Origin: JAOAPY01 sp038237475
Lineage (GTDB): Bacteria > Acidobacteriota > Blastocatellia > Pyrinomonadales > Pyrinomonadaceae
Assembly: GCA_038237475.1 (NCBI GenBank)
Contig: JBBRYS010000005.1
Location: 186,001-250,000 of the forward strand
Length of the DNA stretch: 64,000 bases
Reading direction: 5' to 3'
Below, one piece after another: positions 17,441-26,273 of the stretch. Numbering within the stretch: position 1 is the stretch's first letter; the number at the start of each line of letters is the position of its first letter. The position numbers were made by a program, and so were the translations under genes. The notes under the pieces are model-generated. The model was given only the letters and a program-made list of their open reading frames with translations. It had not been told where the DNA came from and did no database searches.

Positions 17441-17662
17441 TCAACCGCGCAGGGGATCGCCCCACCCGGACTGCAGGTATTTACCATCCTGCACAATACA
17501 AGGCACCGTCGGATCGCCATTCGCAAAGGCCAGCATCTCAGCTCGCCGGCTACGATCGTTTTGCGCATCGTAATCGGTAAAAGACACACCTTCCGAATCG
17601 TAATGGTCCCGCGCCTGCTGGCAATACGGACAACCCGGCTTCGTATAGATCACTAAACCCAT
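17441..17662 (-). CDS. Small glutaredoxin-like protein, CPYC (Uxx-star-like)
   Basis: 73 residues with the thioredoxin-fold start VIYTKPGCPYCQQARDHY, a redox-active CPYC, the cis-proline in TVPCIV and a glycine-rich end (SGWGDPLRG). The short length and the end resemble the Uxx-star glutaredoxin-like family, in which some members carry selenocysteine at the first active-site position; here both positions are ordinary cysteine codons. ATG at 17662 is chosen for its GGAGG. Neighbours on either side are other small redox proteins. Confidence 0.8.
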   Translation of the reverse strand: MGLVIYTKPGCPYCQQARDHYDSEGVSFTDYDAQNDRSRRAEMLAFANGDPTVPCIVQDGKYLQSGWGDPLRG

Positions 17663-17805
17663 TCGCTCACCTCCAGAGAAGCGATAGTTTAGCAATCTCG
17701 CGCGCTGGATGCGAAGGGCGAAACCAGGGAAAGGCGCGCTGCCCTGCAAACTAAGAACTGCGTTGCACTTTCTCAGGCGGTCAATCTAAAGTTATACTCA
17801 CGCGC

Positions 17806-18162
17806 ATGTCGGAGCAGATTCCTCAAACTACCGCGCCCGCACCGCTGGAAAGCGATCTGCTCGATCCTTATGAGAGACTCGTCACCATCGAGCTTCTCGG
17901 CCAACGCATCGAGGTTCCGGAAAAGAACCGCCTGCTGCGCTGCTTCCAGTATCTCTCTCTGAAGACTATTTCTTATGGTGATTTTTGCTGGAACGGTGAG
18001 TGCACGAATTGCCAGATCTGGTATCACCAACCGGGCCAGAGTGAGAGTGACGATCGACCCGGGCTGGCTTGCCGCATGGAAGTAGCCGAAGGAATGGTCA
18101 TCACCCGGCTGAATGCCTTTATTCAGCTAGAAGGAATCAACAAAAAGGAGCCGGCCAAATAG
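17806..18162 (+). CDS. 2Fe-2S ferredoxin-type protein
   Basis: 118 residues with a plant-type 2Fe-2S cluster pattern: C-x4-C-x2-C in FCWNGECTNC (about 64-73) and a fourth cysteine in GLACRM about 23 residues on. An additional Cys lies earlier in LLRCF. The N-terminal 25 residues are disordered. It is an electron carrier; the partner is unknown. Candidate partners are the flavoprotein at 19763, which looks like a ferredoxin-reductase relative, and the GrdB-like protein at 24217 (inference). Confidence 0.8.
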   Translation: MSEQIPQTTAPAPLESDLLDPYERLVTIELLGQRIEVPEKNRLLRCFQYLSLKTISYGDFCWNGECTNCQIWYHQPGQSESDDRPGLACRMEVAEGMVITRLNAFIQLEGINKKEPAK

Positions 18163-18200
18163 TGACCGGATCATTCTGCCCGGGGATCCCAAGGCCCAGA

Positions 18201-18545
18201 TTAGTACCTGGGAACGCTGGAATCGACGTCTCTTGACCAGGCGGTGATACCGCCCGCAAGGTTGATGAGATTGCCGGTAAAGCCGGAACGCTTGAGGGCG
18301 TCGATGGCTCGCGCGCTGCGTCCACCCATCTTGCAGTGCACGACAGTTTCTTTTTCACTGTCAATTTCCGACATGCGATTTATCACTTGCCCAAGGGGAA
18401 TGTGAATGGCGTTTGGGATTTTCGCGATGGCTACTTCGTCGGCTTCTCGTACGTCAATAATCTGAATATCGTCACCGTTGTCCAGTCGTTGTTTTAGTTC
18501 GGTGGCGGTAATTTCCGGTATTTGCTGTTGAGTGGCTCCGTTCAT
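18201..18545 (-). CDS. Single-domain rhodanese
   Basis: 114 residues forming one rhodanese domain: DIQIIDVREADEVA, IPNAIHIPLG and the active-site loop HCKMGGRSA with its persulfide-forming cysteine. Such proteins carry sulfane sulfur to acceptors or act in sulfide handling. It converges with the ferredoxin gene (38 bp gap). GAGGAATC before the ATG supports the start. Confidence 0.88.
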   Translation of the reverse strand: MNGATQQQIPEITATELKQRLDNGDDIQIIDVREADEVAIAKIPNAIHIPLGQVINRMSEIDSEKETVVHCKMGGRSARAIDALKRSGFTGNLINLAGGITAWSRDVDSSVPRY

Positions 18546-18733
18546 GATTCCTCCAGGCTGTCTTTGTTTTTTTTTGTGATTGAGTATTCTAGTCGCGCGC
18601 GGGCGGAGTCACAAGACTGCGCAGCTTGAAACAGTAAGCCGGACGCTACCAGCACCACTGGCCACTCGAGGTGGTACTGACCGTCAGGCTGGGCTACACT
18701 TTCCGTCATCGCTTTCTAACGAGGAACACCCCC

Positions 18734-19720
18734 ATGAGATTCGAGTTCTACCATCCGGGCCTTGAAACTGTTCCTAAACTCTCAGTCGATGGGACAGTAG
18801 ACAATGCCATTCACTTTTCACATTGGGCTGGGAACGAGACACCCGCCGAATTGAAGGCCGACACTTCGACCGAGATTGCGCTTAACCTGGTGGGGGCGCC
18901 ACACCGAAATAGACTGACGCGCGGCATCGAACTCGTGACTAACAATCATTTTGATACCGATGGGCTACTGTCGGTCTGGACAGTGCTGACAGGTGAGCCG
19001 GCCCTTGAATTGACTGATCAACTGGTTGCCGCTGCCGAAGCGGGTGATTTTTCAGAATTCTCAAGCGAAACCGGAGTTCGCTCCAGCATCGTATTCCAGG
19101 GATCAGACCAGGCCTGGCCCCACGATGAGAGCGGATCGCCGCTCGCGCTCAAGCTTGCAGGCGAACAGGTTGATGAGGCAGGTTCCTACGAACTCCTGCT
19201 GCCGGAAGTTGAGCGAGTGCTGACGCGCATTGATGACTATGAGCCGCTCTGGCGCGACCCATGGCAACGAATTGTGGCGGCGCTGGAAAGTTTCGCGCAG
19301 GGAAAGTCGACCGTCACGGAATTCACAGACATACGACTCTCTGTCGTCACTCTGGCGCCGGAACTCATGAATCCGTCCGGGTTTAAGCCCACCAGACACG
19401 CGGCCCCCTACGCTGCGATTGCAAAGCATGCGAGGGGAGAGATCTTTCTCATCGCCACGCCAGGCGAAGCAGGCTGGACTTTTCGCATCGACTACCCGTA
19501 TTACTCCTGGGCCGAAACCCTGGTGCGCCCGCACATAAAACGCCGCGACTTGTCGGCACTTCTGAATGCATTGAACGAAGTGGAGACAAATCAGGGTAAC
19601 TGGCAAGTCGATTCCAGCGAACTGACCTCAGCGGCAAAATTTTTGCGTGCTGATGGGGACCTGGGCTCTTCCCAGCTGACCCCTGAAAAGGTAGCTGACA
19701 TTTTTTGCGCCCAATTATGA
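18734..19720 (+). CDS. Uncharacterised protein, DUF6687-like
   Basis: 328 residues, soluble, no signal peptide. It starts with RFEFYHPGLETVPKLSVDG and a SHWAGNETP motif, and it contains NNHFDTDGLLSVW (about 76-88), a pattern reminiscent of the HxDxD metal-binding site of DHH-type phosphoesterases. I associate it with DUF6687 from memory, without certainty. ATG at 18734 is preferred over a start 63 bp upstream because GAGGAA precedes it. The next gene, a flavoprotein, starts 42 bp downstream. Confidence 0.65.
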   Translation: MRFEFYHPGLETVPKLSVDGTVDNAIHFSHWAGNETPAELKADTSTEIALNLVGAPHRNRLTRGIELVTNNHFDTDGLLSVWTVLTGEPALELTDQLVAAAEAGDFSEFSSETGVRSSIVFQGSDQAWPHDESGSPLALKLAGEQVDEAGSYELLLPEVERVLTRIDDYEPLWRDPWQRIVAALESFAQGKSTVTEFTDIRLSVVTLAPELMNPSGFKPTRHAAPYAAIAKHARGEIFLIATPGEAGWTFRIDYPYYSWAETLVRPHIKRRDLSALLNALNEVETNQGNWQVDSSELTSAAKFLRADGDLGSSQLTPEKVADIFCAQL

Positions 19721-19762
19721 GTGCTGTCTGCCAGGGCTTTAGCGGGAGTCTGAAAACACCAG

Positions 19763-20677
19763 ATGCATGACGTAATAATTATTGGCGCCGGACCAGCCGG
19801 CCTGGCGGCGGCATTCTGGTGCGACGAACTGGGGCTGGACACGCTTGTACTCGAGCAAAATGAAAACGTCGGCGGGCAACTCCTGAAGATCTACAATCCG
19901 ATCAATAACTATCTGGGAGTCGCGGCCGCTAATGGGCAGGAATTACTGGAACGGTTCGCAGCCGGAGTAGACGAAGCGGATTTTGATCTTTGGACGAATA
20001 CAGTAATCGATCAGGTCGATCTCAGAGCCCGGCGAATCAAGCTCGCCAGCGGTGAAGAGCTGCAGGCGATCGCCATCATCATCGCCACCGGAGTACGCCG
20101 CAGAAAACTCGGCATTCCCGGCGAGGATGAATTTATCGGGCGCGGAATAATGGAGTCGGGCGCGCGCGACGCGCAGCTCTTTGCCGGCAGAGACATCTGT
20201 GTTATCGGCGGCGGCGATGCGGCGGCTGAGAATGCATTATTGCTCGCTGAAGTTTGTCCGACTGTGACGCTGGTCCATCGAAGCAAAGCCCTGCGCGCCC
20301 GGCGCGAGTTTGTCGAGCGCTTGCAGGCGAATCACTGCCTCACAGTTTTTAAAGAGGCCGAGGTCAAGCGAATCCTGGGAGGCGATCAAGTCGAAGCAGT
20401 GGAAATTTTGCGTGCTGGCGCCATCAAGCCATTTCAGATGGCGGTTGGCGGAGTTCTAATTCGAGCCGGTGTCGAACCAAACACCGAACTGTTTGCCGGA
20501 CAATTGCAACTTAATTCGCAAGGCTACATCATTGCCGACGGTAGTCGGGAAACCGCCGTTGAGAATGTATTCGCCACTGGTGATGTTTCGAGTCCTCTGG
20601 CGCCAACGATAAGCTCCGCCACCGGCGCCGGCGCCAGCGCGGCTAAGGTTATCGCCTCGCGCCTGACTGCCCGGTGA
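19763..20677 (+). CDS. Thioredoxin-reductase-like flavoprotein without redox CxxC
   Basis: 304 residues with the two-domain fold of low-molecular-weight thioredoxin reductase: FAD motif GAGPAG (7-12), GGQLLKIYNP, ATGVRRRKLGIPGE, the NAD(P)H motif GGGDAA and the C-terminal FAD-contacting FATGDVSSPLAPTISSATG. The canonical CxxC before the NADPH motif is missing: that segment reads SGARDAQLFAGRD. It therefore cannot reduce thioredoxin in the normal way. Ferredoxin-NADP reductases of the same superfamily also lack the pair, so an electron-transfer role with the nearby 2Fe-2S protein is a reasonable guess. Confidence 0.8.
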   Translation: MHDVIIIGAGPAGLAAAFWCDELGLDTLVLEQNENVGGQLLKIYNPINNYLGVAAANGQELLERFAAGVDEADFDLWTNTVIDQVDLRARRIKLASGEELQAIAIIIATGVRRRKLGIPGEDEFIGRGIMESGARDAQLFAGRDICVIGGGDAAAENALLLAEVCPTVTLVHRSKALRARREFVERLQANHCLTVFKEAEVKRILGGDQVEAVEILRAGAIKPFQMAVGGVLIRAGVEPNTELFAGQLQLNSQGYIIADGSRETAVENVFATGDVSSPLAPTISSATGAGASAAKVIASRLTAR

Positions 20678-20751
20678 TCACTGATCTCCTGATAACGAAC
20701 GACTGCACCGATGACGCGAATTGACGCCGCCCAATCGTGAGCCGACAACAT

Positions 20752-21207
20752 ATGGAACTGCAAATCAGCCAGCCAGATCTTGAGGTTCAGCCCTATTATT
20801 CGGATGCGCACCTGCTCGCTTATCCGGTCGAGTATATTGCAGGCATCGATCTCTATAATGCGGGCGAGTTCCACGCTGCTCATGATGCATGGGAAGATCG
20901 CTGGATGGGCGAGGTCGGACGAGATGAAAAGCTTTTTCTGCAGGCCATGATTCAGTCGGCGGTGGCGTTTCACCATTTGCAGATCAGTCGACCGGGGGCA
21001 GCGCGCCAAATGTATCTGCGGGCAAAGGAAAAATTTGAGCGACTGGGAAAGGGCGTTTTCATGTCGCTCGACATCGAGCATTACCAGGCCCAATTGGATG
21101 CTGCACTGTCATGGCTATTGACTGCACCGGACCCGCGTGACGTGGCGCCGCCCGAGATTGTCCCTCCAAAGATCAGGTTGCTGCCTGAGATTAACGATTA
21201 TGATTAA
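20752..21207 (+). CDS. DUF309 family protein
   Basis: About 151 residues with the DUF309 signature: GIDLYNAGEFHAAHDAWEDR followed by LFLQAMIQSAVAFHHL, an all-helical fold with conserved His, Glu and Trp. The function of the family is unknown. ATG at 20752 is given; an in-frame GTG at 20737 is possible, and neither has a convincing ribosome binding site. It lies 74 bp after the flavoprotein gene. Confidence 0.8.
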   Translation: MELQISQPDLEVQPYYSDAHLLAYPVEYIAGIDLYNAGEFHAAHDAWEDRWMGEVGRDEKLFLQAMIQSAVAFHHLQISRPGAARQMYLRAKEKFERLGKGVFMSLDIEHYQAQLDAALSWLLTAPDPRDVAPPEIVPPKIRLLPEINDYD

Positions 21208-21255
21208 ATGGCGCAAAGAACTCATGCGGCCCGCGTTTTCTAGGATCACAGGCCA

Positions 21256-21777
21256 ATGAGAAATGTTTTCCGATCGAGTCTGATTGCTGTCTGGTTGGGC
21301 GCGGCGTTGTTCTTCAGCGCCGTCGTCGCACCAGCCGCGTTCGGTGTGTTACGGCAATTCAATGTCAGCAACGCAAACGAGATAGCCGGCGCCATCGTTT
21401 CGCGAGCGCTTACGGTCATTAACCTCAGCGGTTTCTCCGTAAGCATCGTGGCTCTGGCTGTGACCCTCTGGCGGAGACCAGTACGCAGGCGCGCTGGCTT
21501 CTTCCTGCAGTTGTTGTCGCTGGGCGTCCTGACTATTTCGACTGCTGCGGGTCAATGGCTGGTAACTGCCCGGATGCGAGCTCTGCGAGCCGGGCTGACG
21601 ACCACCATCGATCAACTCAATGTCGATGACGCGCGGCGCCAGTTATTTTCCAACCTGCACCACTATTCAGTAGTGCTGCTAAGCGTCGCTATGATTGCCG
21701 CCATCATCGCCCTGGTTCTCTTTGGAGTGCGAACGCAGGGGCAGAGAGATTCGGCTATTGATCGTACTCCCAAGTGA
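21256..21777 (+). CDS. DUF4149 (TMEM205-like) membrane protein
   Basis: 173 residues with four hydrophobic segments (about 8-30, 48-70, 77-98 and 135-157), the FFSAVVAPAAF motif at the start and a conserved histidine near the last segment (NLHHYS). This matches DUF4149/TMEM205-like integral membrane proteins of unknown function. Its end overlaps the first possible start of the next gene, but that gene's likely ATG is 38 bp downstream. Confidence 0.75.
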   Translation: MRNVFRSSLIAVWLGAALFFSAVVAPAAFGVLRQFNVSNANEIAGAIVSRALTVINLSGFSVSIVALAVTLWRRPVRRRAGFFLQLLSLGVLTISTAAGQWLVTARMRALRAGLTTTIDQLNVDDARRQLFSNLHHYSVVLLSVAMIAAIIALVLFGVRTQGQRDSAIDRTPK

Positions 21778-21815
21778 TTTCGTTTGTGACAGGTAAAAGA
21801 AACAAGGTCCTCGCC

Positions 21816-24137
21816 ATGAAACAATTCCTTCTACTCTTCTCGTTGTTGCTGATTACTGCCGGCACTACGGCGCGCGCTCAGGAACCCCAGCCAACTCCAT
21901 CGCCTGAGGCAATTTCAGACGCTCAGAAGCGCCAGCAGTCTTTTGAGATTGTCTGGAACACAGTCAACGAGCGCTTCTACGATCCTACTTTTGGTGGCGT
22001 TGATTGGAAGAAAGTGCGAGAACGTTATGCGCCACTCGTGACTGCCGCGCCGAGTGATCAGGCAGTGCACGCCCTGCTCCAGCAAATGATTGGAGAGCTG
22101 CACCAATCGCACTTTGTGATCATTCCCAAAGAAGCGATTCCTAAACTCCTCGACAAAAAGAATGACGACTCAACGGACGGCGCCGACGAAGATGAAGAGG
22201 AGATGCTCGATGAAATTGCTGATGACGCTTCCACTTCGCCACTCGATCGCATCGGTTATAAATTGAGTGAACGGCTTTCGACCGGCATCGGCATCGACAT
22301 CCGAATCATTAAGGGAGCGGCAGTTATTACTCAGGTTGAACCGGGCTCAGCCGCGGCGCGCGCGGGCCTGCGGCCAGGATTTGTGATCCAGAGTGTAGGC
22401 CGGCGCCAACTGACGGATGTCATTGTTCAGTATCAGGCCAATCCCACCTTTCAGTCTGTGTTCCGTGGTGAACTACCCCTCATCCTGCTGGCAGGTTTTA
22501 TTAATGGCGAGCGCCGCTCAGCCGTAAACATTGTCTATCTGGATGGCCGCAATCGCCCACACACCGTTCGCATTATGCGCGAAAAACTCAGTGGCGAAAT
22601 GTCGAGGGCCATCGGTAACCTGCCGGCAATGTACACGGAATTCGCCGCCCGAGAGGTGCCCGGGGGTTTTGCTTACATCCGCTTCAACGCCTTTATGCCG
22701 AACCTGATGAAGAAGGTCTGCGCCGCCTTGCGCGCGCAGCATGACGCGCGCGGTTTGATCCTCGACTTGCGTGGGAATCAAGGCGGATTACTGGGGATGA
22801 TTGGCGGCCTCAGTGGTCTCCTGCAAACCTACCCAGTGTCTTTGGGTGTCATGAAATCTCGCGGCGGCCAGGCTCCGGTAATTGCTTATCCACAACGTTC
22901 ACCCTTTTCGGGACCACTGGTGATCTTAATTGATGGAGCAACCCAGTCGGCCGCCGAAATGTTTGCCAGTGGCATGCAGGAAAGCGGCAGAGCCACAGTG
23001 ATTGGCGAACAGAGTGCGGGCAACACTTTGCCGTCAGCTATCATGAAGTTGCCGACCGGCGCCTTGTTTCAATATGGCTTCGCGGATTACGAAACACTCT
23101 TCGGAGAAAGGCTGGAAGGACACGGCATTACCCCTGATGTAACCGTCGCGCTCAGTCGTAGATCGCTGCTGGCCGGGCCAGACCCACAATTGGCCGTAGG
23201 CATCCGAAAGATTCGTGAGCTCGCCGGCTATTTAGCCAATGGTAGTCCGAGGGAACTGATTGCAGACGTGACCGTCACGGCCCCGCCCCCGACAAAGACT
23301 GCTCCACCTGTCAGGAGCGTGCCGGCTCAGGGGAAACTTACGAAGCCTTCAGGCGACGAGCAACCGCCACCTCCTGCACCCTTGCACGTAGCGACTCCAG
23401 CTTCGCCTGCTTCCTCAAATCCACCTCCGCCTAAGGTGCTCATAGCAGTTGGAGAGCCGCCAACGGCGCCGCCCACTGGACTGCCATCGATCGATCAAAT
23501 AATCGAACATTACCTGGAAGCGATTGGCGGCCGCGCCGCACTTCAGAAACTAAGCAGCCGCGTCTCGCTGGGTAAAGTTGAGCTGCAGTCAATGGGCCTC
23601 AGCGGCACCGCGGAGATTTATGAACAGGCGCCCAACAAATCAACTATGATCCTGAACGTCGAAGGTCTGGGAACTATCCAGCAAACGTTTGATGGAGCCT
23701 CGGCATGGATGCAGGATCCGCTCGACGGCTACGTGAAGTTCGCTCCTACGACTGCTGCCAGGCTACACGACCAGGCTGTTTTCCAACGCGAGTTGCGCAT
23801 TAAGGAGTTGAATCCGGTTATGGTGCTCATGGGCAAAGGCAAAGTCGGAGAACGCGAGGTGTTTGTCGTGGCGGCGCAATCTTCACGCGTGCAGGACAAT
23901 TGGTACTTCGATACGGTAACCGGACTGTTGTTGCGCAAGGGTAGCACCTACTATGACGACTACCGCGAAGTCGATGGTGTGAGATTGCCTTTCAAAATAA
24001 CTGAGGATTCTTCAGCGGGTTTCGGGGTGGTGGTTAGCTTGAGCGAAATCAAGCATAATGTGGCCATTGATCAGGCTAAGTTCGCCGAATACCCGGACTG
24101 CTTTACGAGGCCGGAACAGGATTGGACCAAAAAGTAG
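21816..24137 (+). CDS. Exported S41-family (C-terminal processing) protease with PDZ domain
   Basis: 773 residues. Signal peptide (FSLLLITAGTTARAQ), an N-terminal helical region with an acidic insert (DGADEDEEEMLDE), a PDZ domain around VEPGSAAARAGLRPG, and the S41 core with LILDLRGNQGGLLG, the serine in GATQSAAEMF and GEQSAGNTLP. A proline-rich linker (about 500-560) leads to a C-terminal domain of about 210 residues starting IDQIIEHYLEAIGGRAAL, an outer-membrane-lipoprotein-like beta domain often attached to acidobacterial proteases. It probably trims periplasmic or surface proteins. ATG at 21816 was chosen because it gives a clean signal peptide and has AAGG upstream. Confidence 0.88.
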   Translation: MKQFLLLFSLLLITAGTTARAQEPQPTPSPEAISDAQKRQQSFEIVWNTVNERFYDPTFGGVDWKKVRERYAPLVTAAPSDQAVHALLQQMIGELHQSHFVIIPKEAIPKLLDKKNDDSTDGADEDEEEMLDEIADDASTSPLDRIGYKLSERLSTGIGIDIRIIKGAAVITQVEPGSAAARAGLRPGFVIQSVGRRQLTDVIVQYQANPTFQSVFRGELPLILLAGFINGERRSAVNIVYLDGRNRPHTVRIMREKLSGEMSRAIGNLPAMYTEFAAREVPGGFAYIRFNAFMPNLMKKVCAALRAQHDARGLILDLRGNQGGLLGMIGGLSGLLQTYPVSLGVMKSRGGQAPVIAYPQRSPFSGPLVILIDGATQSAAEMFASGMQESGRATVIGEQSAGNTLPSAIMKLPTGALFQYGFADYETLFGERLEGHGITPDVTVALSRRSLLAGPDPQLAVGIRKIRELAGYLANGSPRELIADVTVTAPPPTKTAPPVRSVPAQGKLTKPSGDEQPPPPAPLHVATPASPASSNPPPPKVLIAVGEPPTAPPTGLPSIDQIIEHYLEAIGGRAALQKLSSRVSLGKVELQSMGLSGTAEIYEQAPNKSTMILNVEGLGTIQQTFDGASAWMQDPLDGYVKFAPTTAARLHDQAVFQRELRIKELNPVMVLMGKGKVGEREVFVVAAQSSRVQDNWYFDTVTGLLLRKGSTYYDDYREVDGVRLPFKITEDSSAGFGVVVSLSEIKHNVAIDQAKFAEYPDCFTRPEQDWTKK

Positions 24138-24216
24138 CAGGGACTTTCAGTCTTTGCCAGAGCCGGCGAACATCGTCTGACCAGCTAAAGTTCTGACCAG
24201 GAGTGGAATAAAACGC

Positions 24217-25026
24217 GTGGAAATAATTGAGCAGATCGACGATTGGCGCAAGCGCTTCGCCGATTGGAAGCAGGACCAGAAAGCCGGCCGGGATGATCTC
24301 GGCGATGCGTATCCATTTATTAGTAACCGCCACGCGCCCTTTCTGCCGGCGCGGCGCGCACTGCCGATGTTGAACCTGGCTCTGGTCACCTCGGCGGGTG
24401 CTTATCTCGATGGCTCGCAGCCCTTCGATGCCGCTGCCGACGAGGGCGACCTTACCTATCGCGAGATCCCAACCGAAATCGACGCGGAAGATCTGCAGTT
24501 CGTCGCGCGTGGTTACGACGCTACGGCAGTGCGCCAGGATCTGAACTGTCAGGTCCCGCTCCAGCGGCTCATTGAATTCCAGCAAAACGGAATCATTGGC
24601 CAGCTCAATCCTGTCTTCTGGAGCATTCAGGGTTTCATTCCCAACGCGGGGCGGTTGGTCGATCAATTACTGCCCGAACTGGTCCAGCGTCTGACCCGCT
24701 ATGAAGTACAGGCGGCGCTGCTGGTGCCCGCCTCAGAGCTTTGTCATCAATCATTATCGCTGGCGGCCCGCGCTATCGAATCAGCCGGCATTCCCACGAT
24801 GATGCTGGCCGTCAACAAAGAATTGGTCGAGAGTGTGCGGCCGCCGCGCGCCGCGTTGTATATAGGCGAGTACGGAATGGTAGCCGGCCGGCCCAATTTC
24901 CCTGAGCAACAACGCCGCGTGCTGGATGAAGCGCTGCGTCTAATCGAGCCAATGGGAGGACCCGGCATCCGCCGTCTCAATGTGGCCATGGAAAGCGCAG
25001 TGGAACTATCGCGCGGGGAGCGCTGA
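24217..25026 (+). CDS. GrdB/PrdB-like protein (glycine/sarcosine/D-proline reductase B family)
   Basis: 269 residues. Parts resemble the B subunit of glycine/betaine/sarcosine/D-proline reductases: LALVTSAGAYLDGSQPF, TYREIPTEID, and GGPGIRRLN near the end. In true reductases a selenocysteine or cysteine in the middle attacks the substrate; here a cysteine occurs in LNCQVPL and there is no in-frame TGA. The other subunits (proprotein, protein C) are absent, so this is probably one of the lone B-like proteins of unknown role seen in aerobes. GTG start with GGAG upstream. Confidence 0.65.
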   Translation: MEIIEQIDDWRKRFADWKQDQKAGRDDLGDAYPFISNRHAPFLPARRALPMLNLALVTSAGAYLDGSQPFDAAADEGDLTYREIPTEIDAEDLQFVARGYDATAVRQDLNCQVPLQRLIEFQQNGIIGQLNPVFWSIQGFIPNAGRLVDQLLPELVQRLTRYEVQAALLVPASELCHQSLSLAARAIESAGIPTMMLAVNKELVESVRPPRAALYIGEYGMVAGRPNFPEQQRRVLDEALRLIEPMGGPGIRRLNVAMESAVELSRGER

Positions 25027-25163
25027 GGTTCGTTAGACCTTGAACTTATAGTCTACAGCCTGATTGATTCAAGTCGGATCAATGCGACCGGGTACCACAA
25101 TTTCAAAACCAACTCTCTGCTTTCACAAACGACAAACTGAAGATTGTCGCATTCAAATACGCA

Positions 25164-26237
25164 ATGCGTAAAAAGCTAATTCTTCGCGGTCTGGGACTGA
25201 TCATCCTGGCTGTGCTGCTCTACTTTCTTCTCTGGCCCGTGCCCATTTCGCCGGCAGCCTGGACACCTCCGGCGGCGCCGGATCTCACCGGACCATACGC
25301 GGCGAATAACAAGCTCGCGGGCATTCAGCGCCTGGAAACCGGCGGTGGCTTTGGTCCGGAAGATGTAGCACTCGATTCACAGGGACGCATTTATGGTGGG
25401 ATGGACAACGGCCGCATCGTCAGACTCCAGCCCGACGGAACGCACGCGGAAGGCTTCGCGAATACACATGGACGGCCCTTGGGATTGGTCTTTGATCGGG
25501 CCGGAAATTTGATCGTCGCTGATGCTGAAAAAGGCCTGCTCGCAATCGCTCCCGATGGATCCATCAGCGTGCTAAGCACTCAGGCTGATGGCGTTCCCTT
25601 TCGTTGCAGCAACGATTTGGATGTTGCTGCGGATGGCACAATTTACTTTACCGATGCTTCCAGCAAATTTCCCCTCGCCACTTTTACGCTCGATATTCTG
25701 GAGCATCAGGGAAACGGACGTTTCCTCGCTTACGATCCAAAATCAAAGACCACTCGCGTAATACTCGGCAATCTGCATTTCGCGAATGGCGTCGCGGTAA
25801 GTCCGGATCAGTCATTCGTGCTGGTGGTGGAAACCGGCAAGTACCGCATTCATCGCGTATGGCTGAGCGGCCCGAAACAAGGCCAGTCAGAAATTTTCAT
25901 CGATAACCTGCCGGGCTTTCCCGACGGCATACTCTCGAACGGCCGCGACAAATTCTGGCTCGCGCTGGTGACTCCGCGCGACACGCTTCTCGATCGACTG
26001 CTGCCTCATCCATTTCTGCGCCAGGTCGTCGCGCGGCTGCCGAAGTATCTCCAGCCGGCGCCCAAACGCTATTCATTTGTCCTCGGTCTTGATGCCAACG
26101 GTACCATAGTCGAGAATCTGCAGGATGGCGCAAAGGAATGCTACGCTGAGATCGCAAACGTAGTTGAGCGGGATGGCGTGCTCTACTTTGGCAGCATCGG
26201 TGAATCGGCCATTGGGAAAATACCACTGCCGAAGTGA
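25164..26237 (+). CDS. Membrane-anchored SMP-30/strictosidine synthase-like protein
   Basis: 357 residues: an N-terminal membrane anchor (LGLIILAVLLYFLLWPVPI) and a six-bladed propeller resembling SMP-30/gluconolactonase and strictosidine-synthase-like proteins, with GGGFGPEDVALDSQG, PLGLVFDRAGNLIVAD, CSNDLDVAADGTIYFTDAS and FANGVAVSPD. Related enzymes are lactonases or esterases that bind a metal in the central tunnel. The natural substrate cannot be told. It appears to be a single-gene unit with 137 bp before it. Confidence 0.85.
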   Translation: MRKKLILRGLGLIILAVLLYFLLWPVPISPAAWTPPAAPDLTGPYAANNKLAGIQRLETGGGFGPEDVALDSQGRIYGGMDNGRIVRLQPDGTHAEGFANTHGRPLGLVFDRAGNLIVADAEKGLLAIAPDGSISVLSTQADGVPFRCSNDLDVAADGTIYFTDASSKFPLATFTLDILEHQGNGRFLAYDPKSKTTRVILGNLHFANGVAVSPDQSFVLVVETGKYRIHRVWLSGPKQGQSEIFIDNLPGFPDGILSNGRDKFWLALVTPRDTLLDRLLPHPFLRQVVARLPKYLQPAPKRYSFVLGLDANGTIVENLQDGAKECYAEIANVVERDGVLYFGSIGESAIGKIPLPK

Positions 26238-26273
26238 GCGGAGTTCCACTCATTGATATGGGAAACCTCGCTT

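Noticed and set aside
17441..17662. Selenoprotein reading of the glutaredoxin-like gene
   Set aside because: The active-site positions are ordinary Cys codons and no in-frame TGA precedes the stop.
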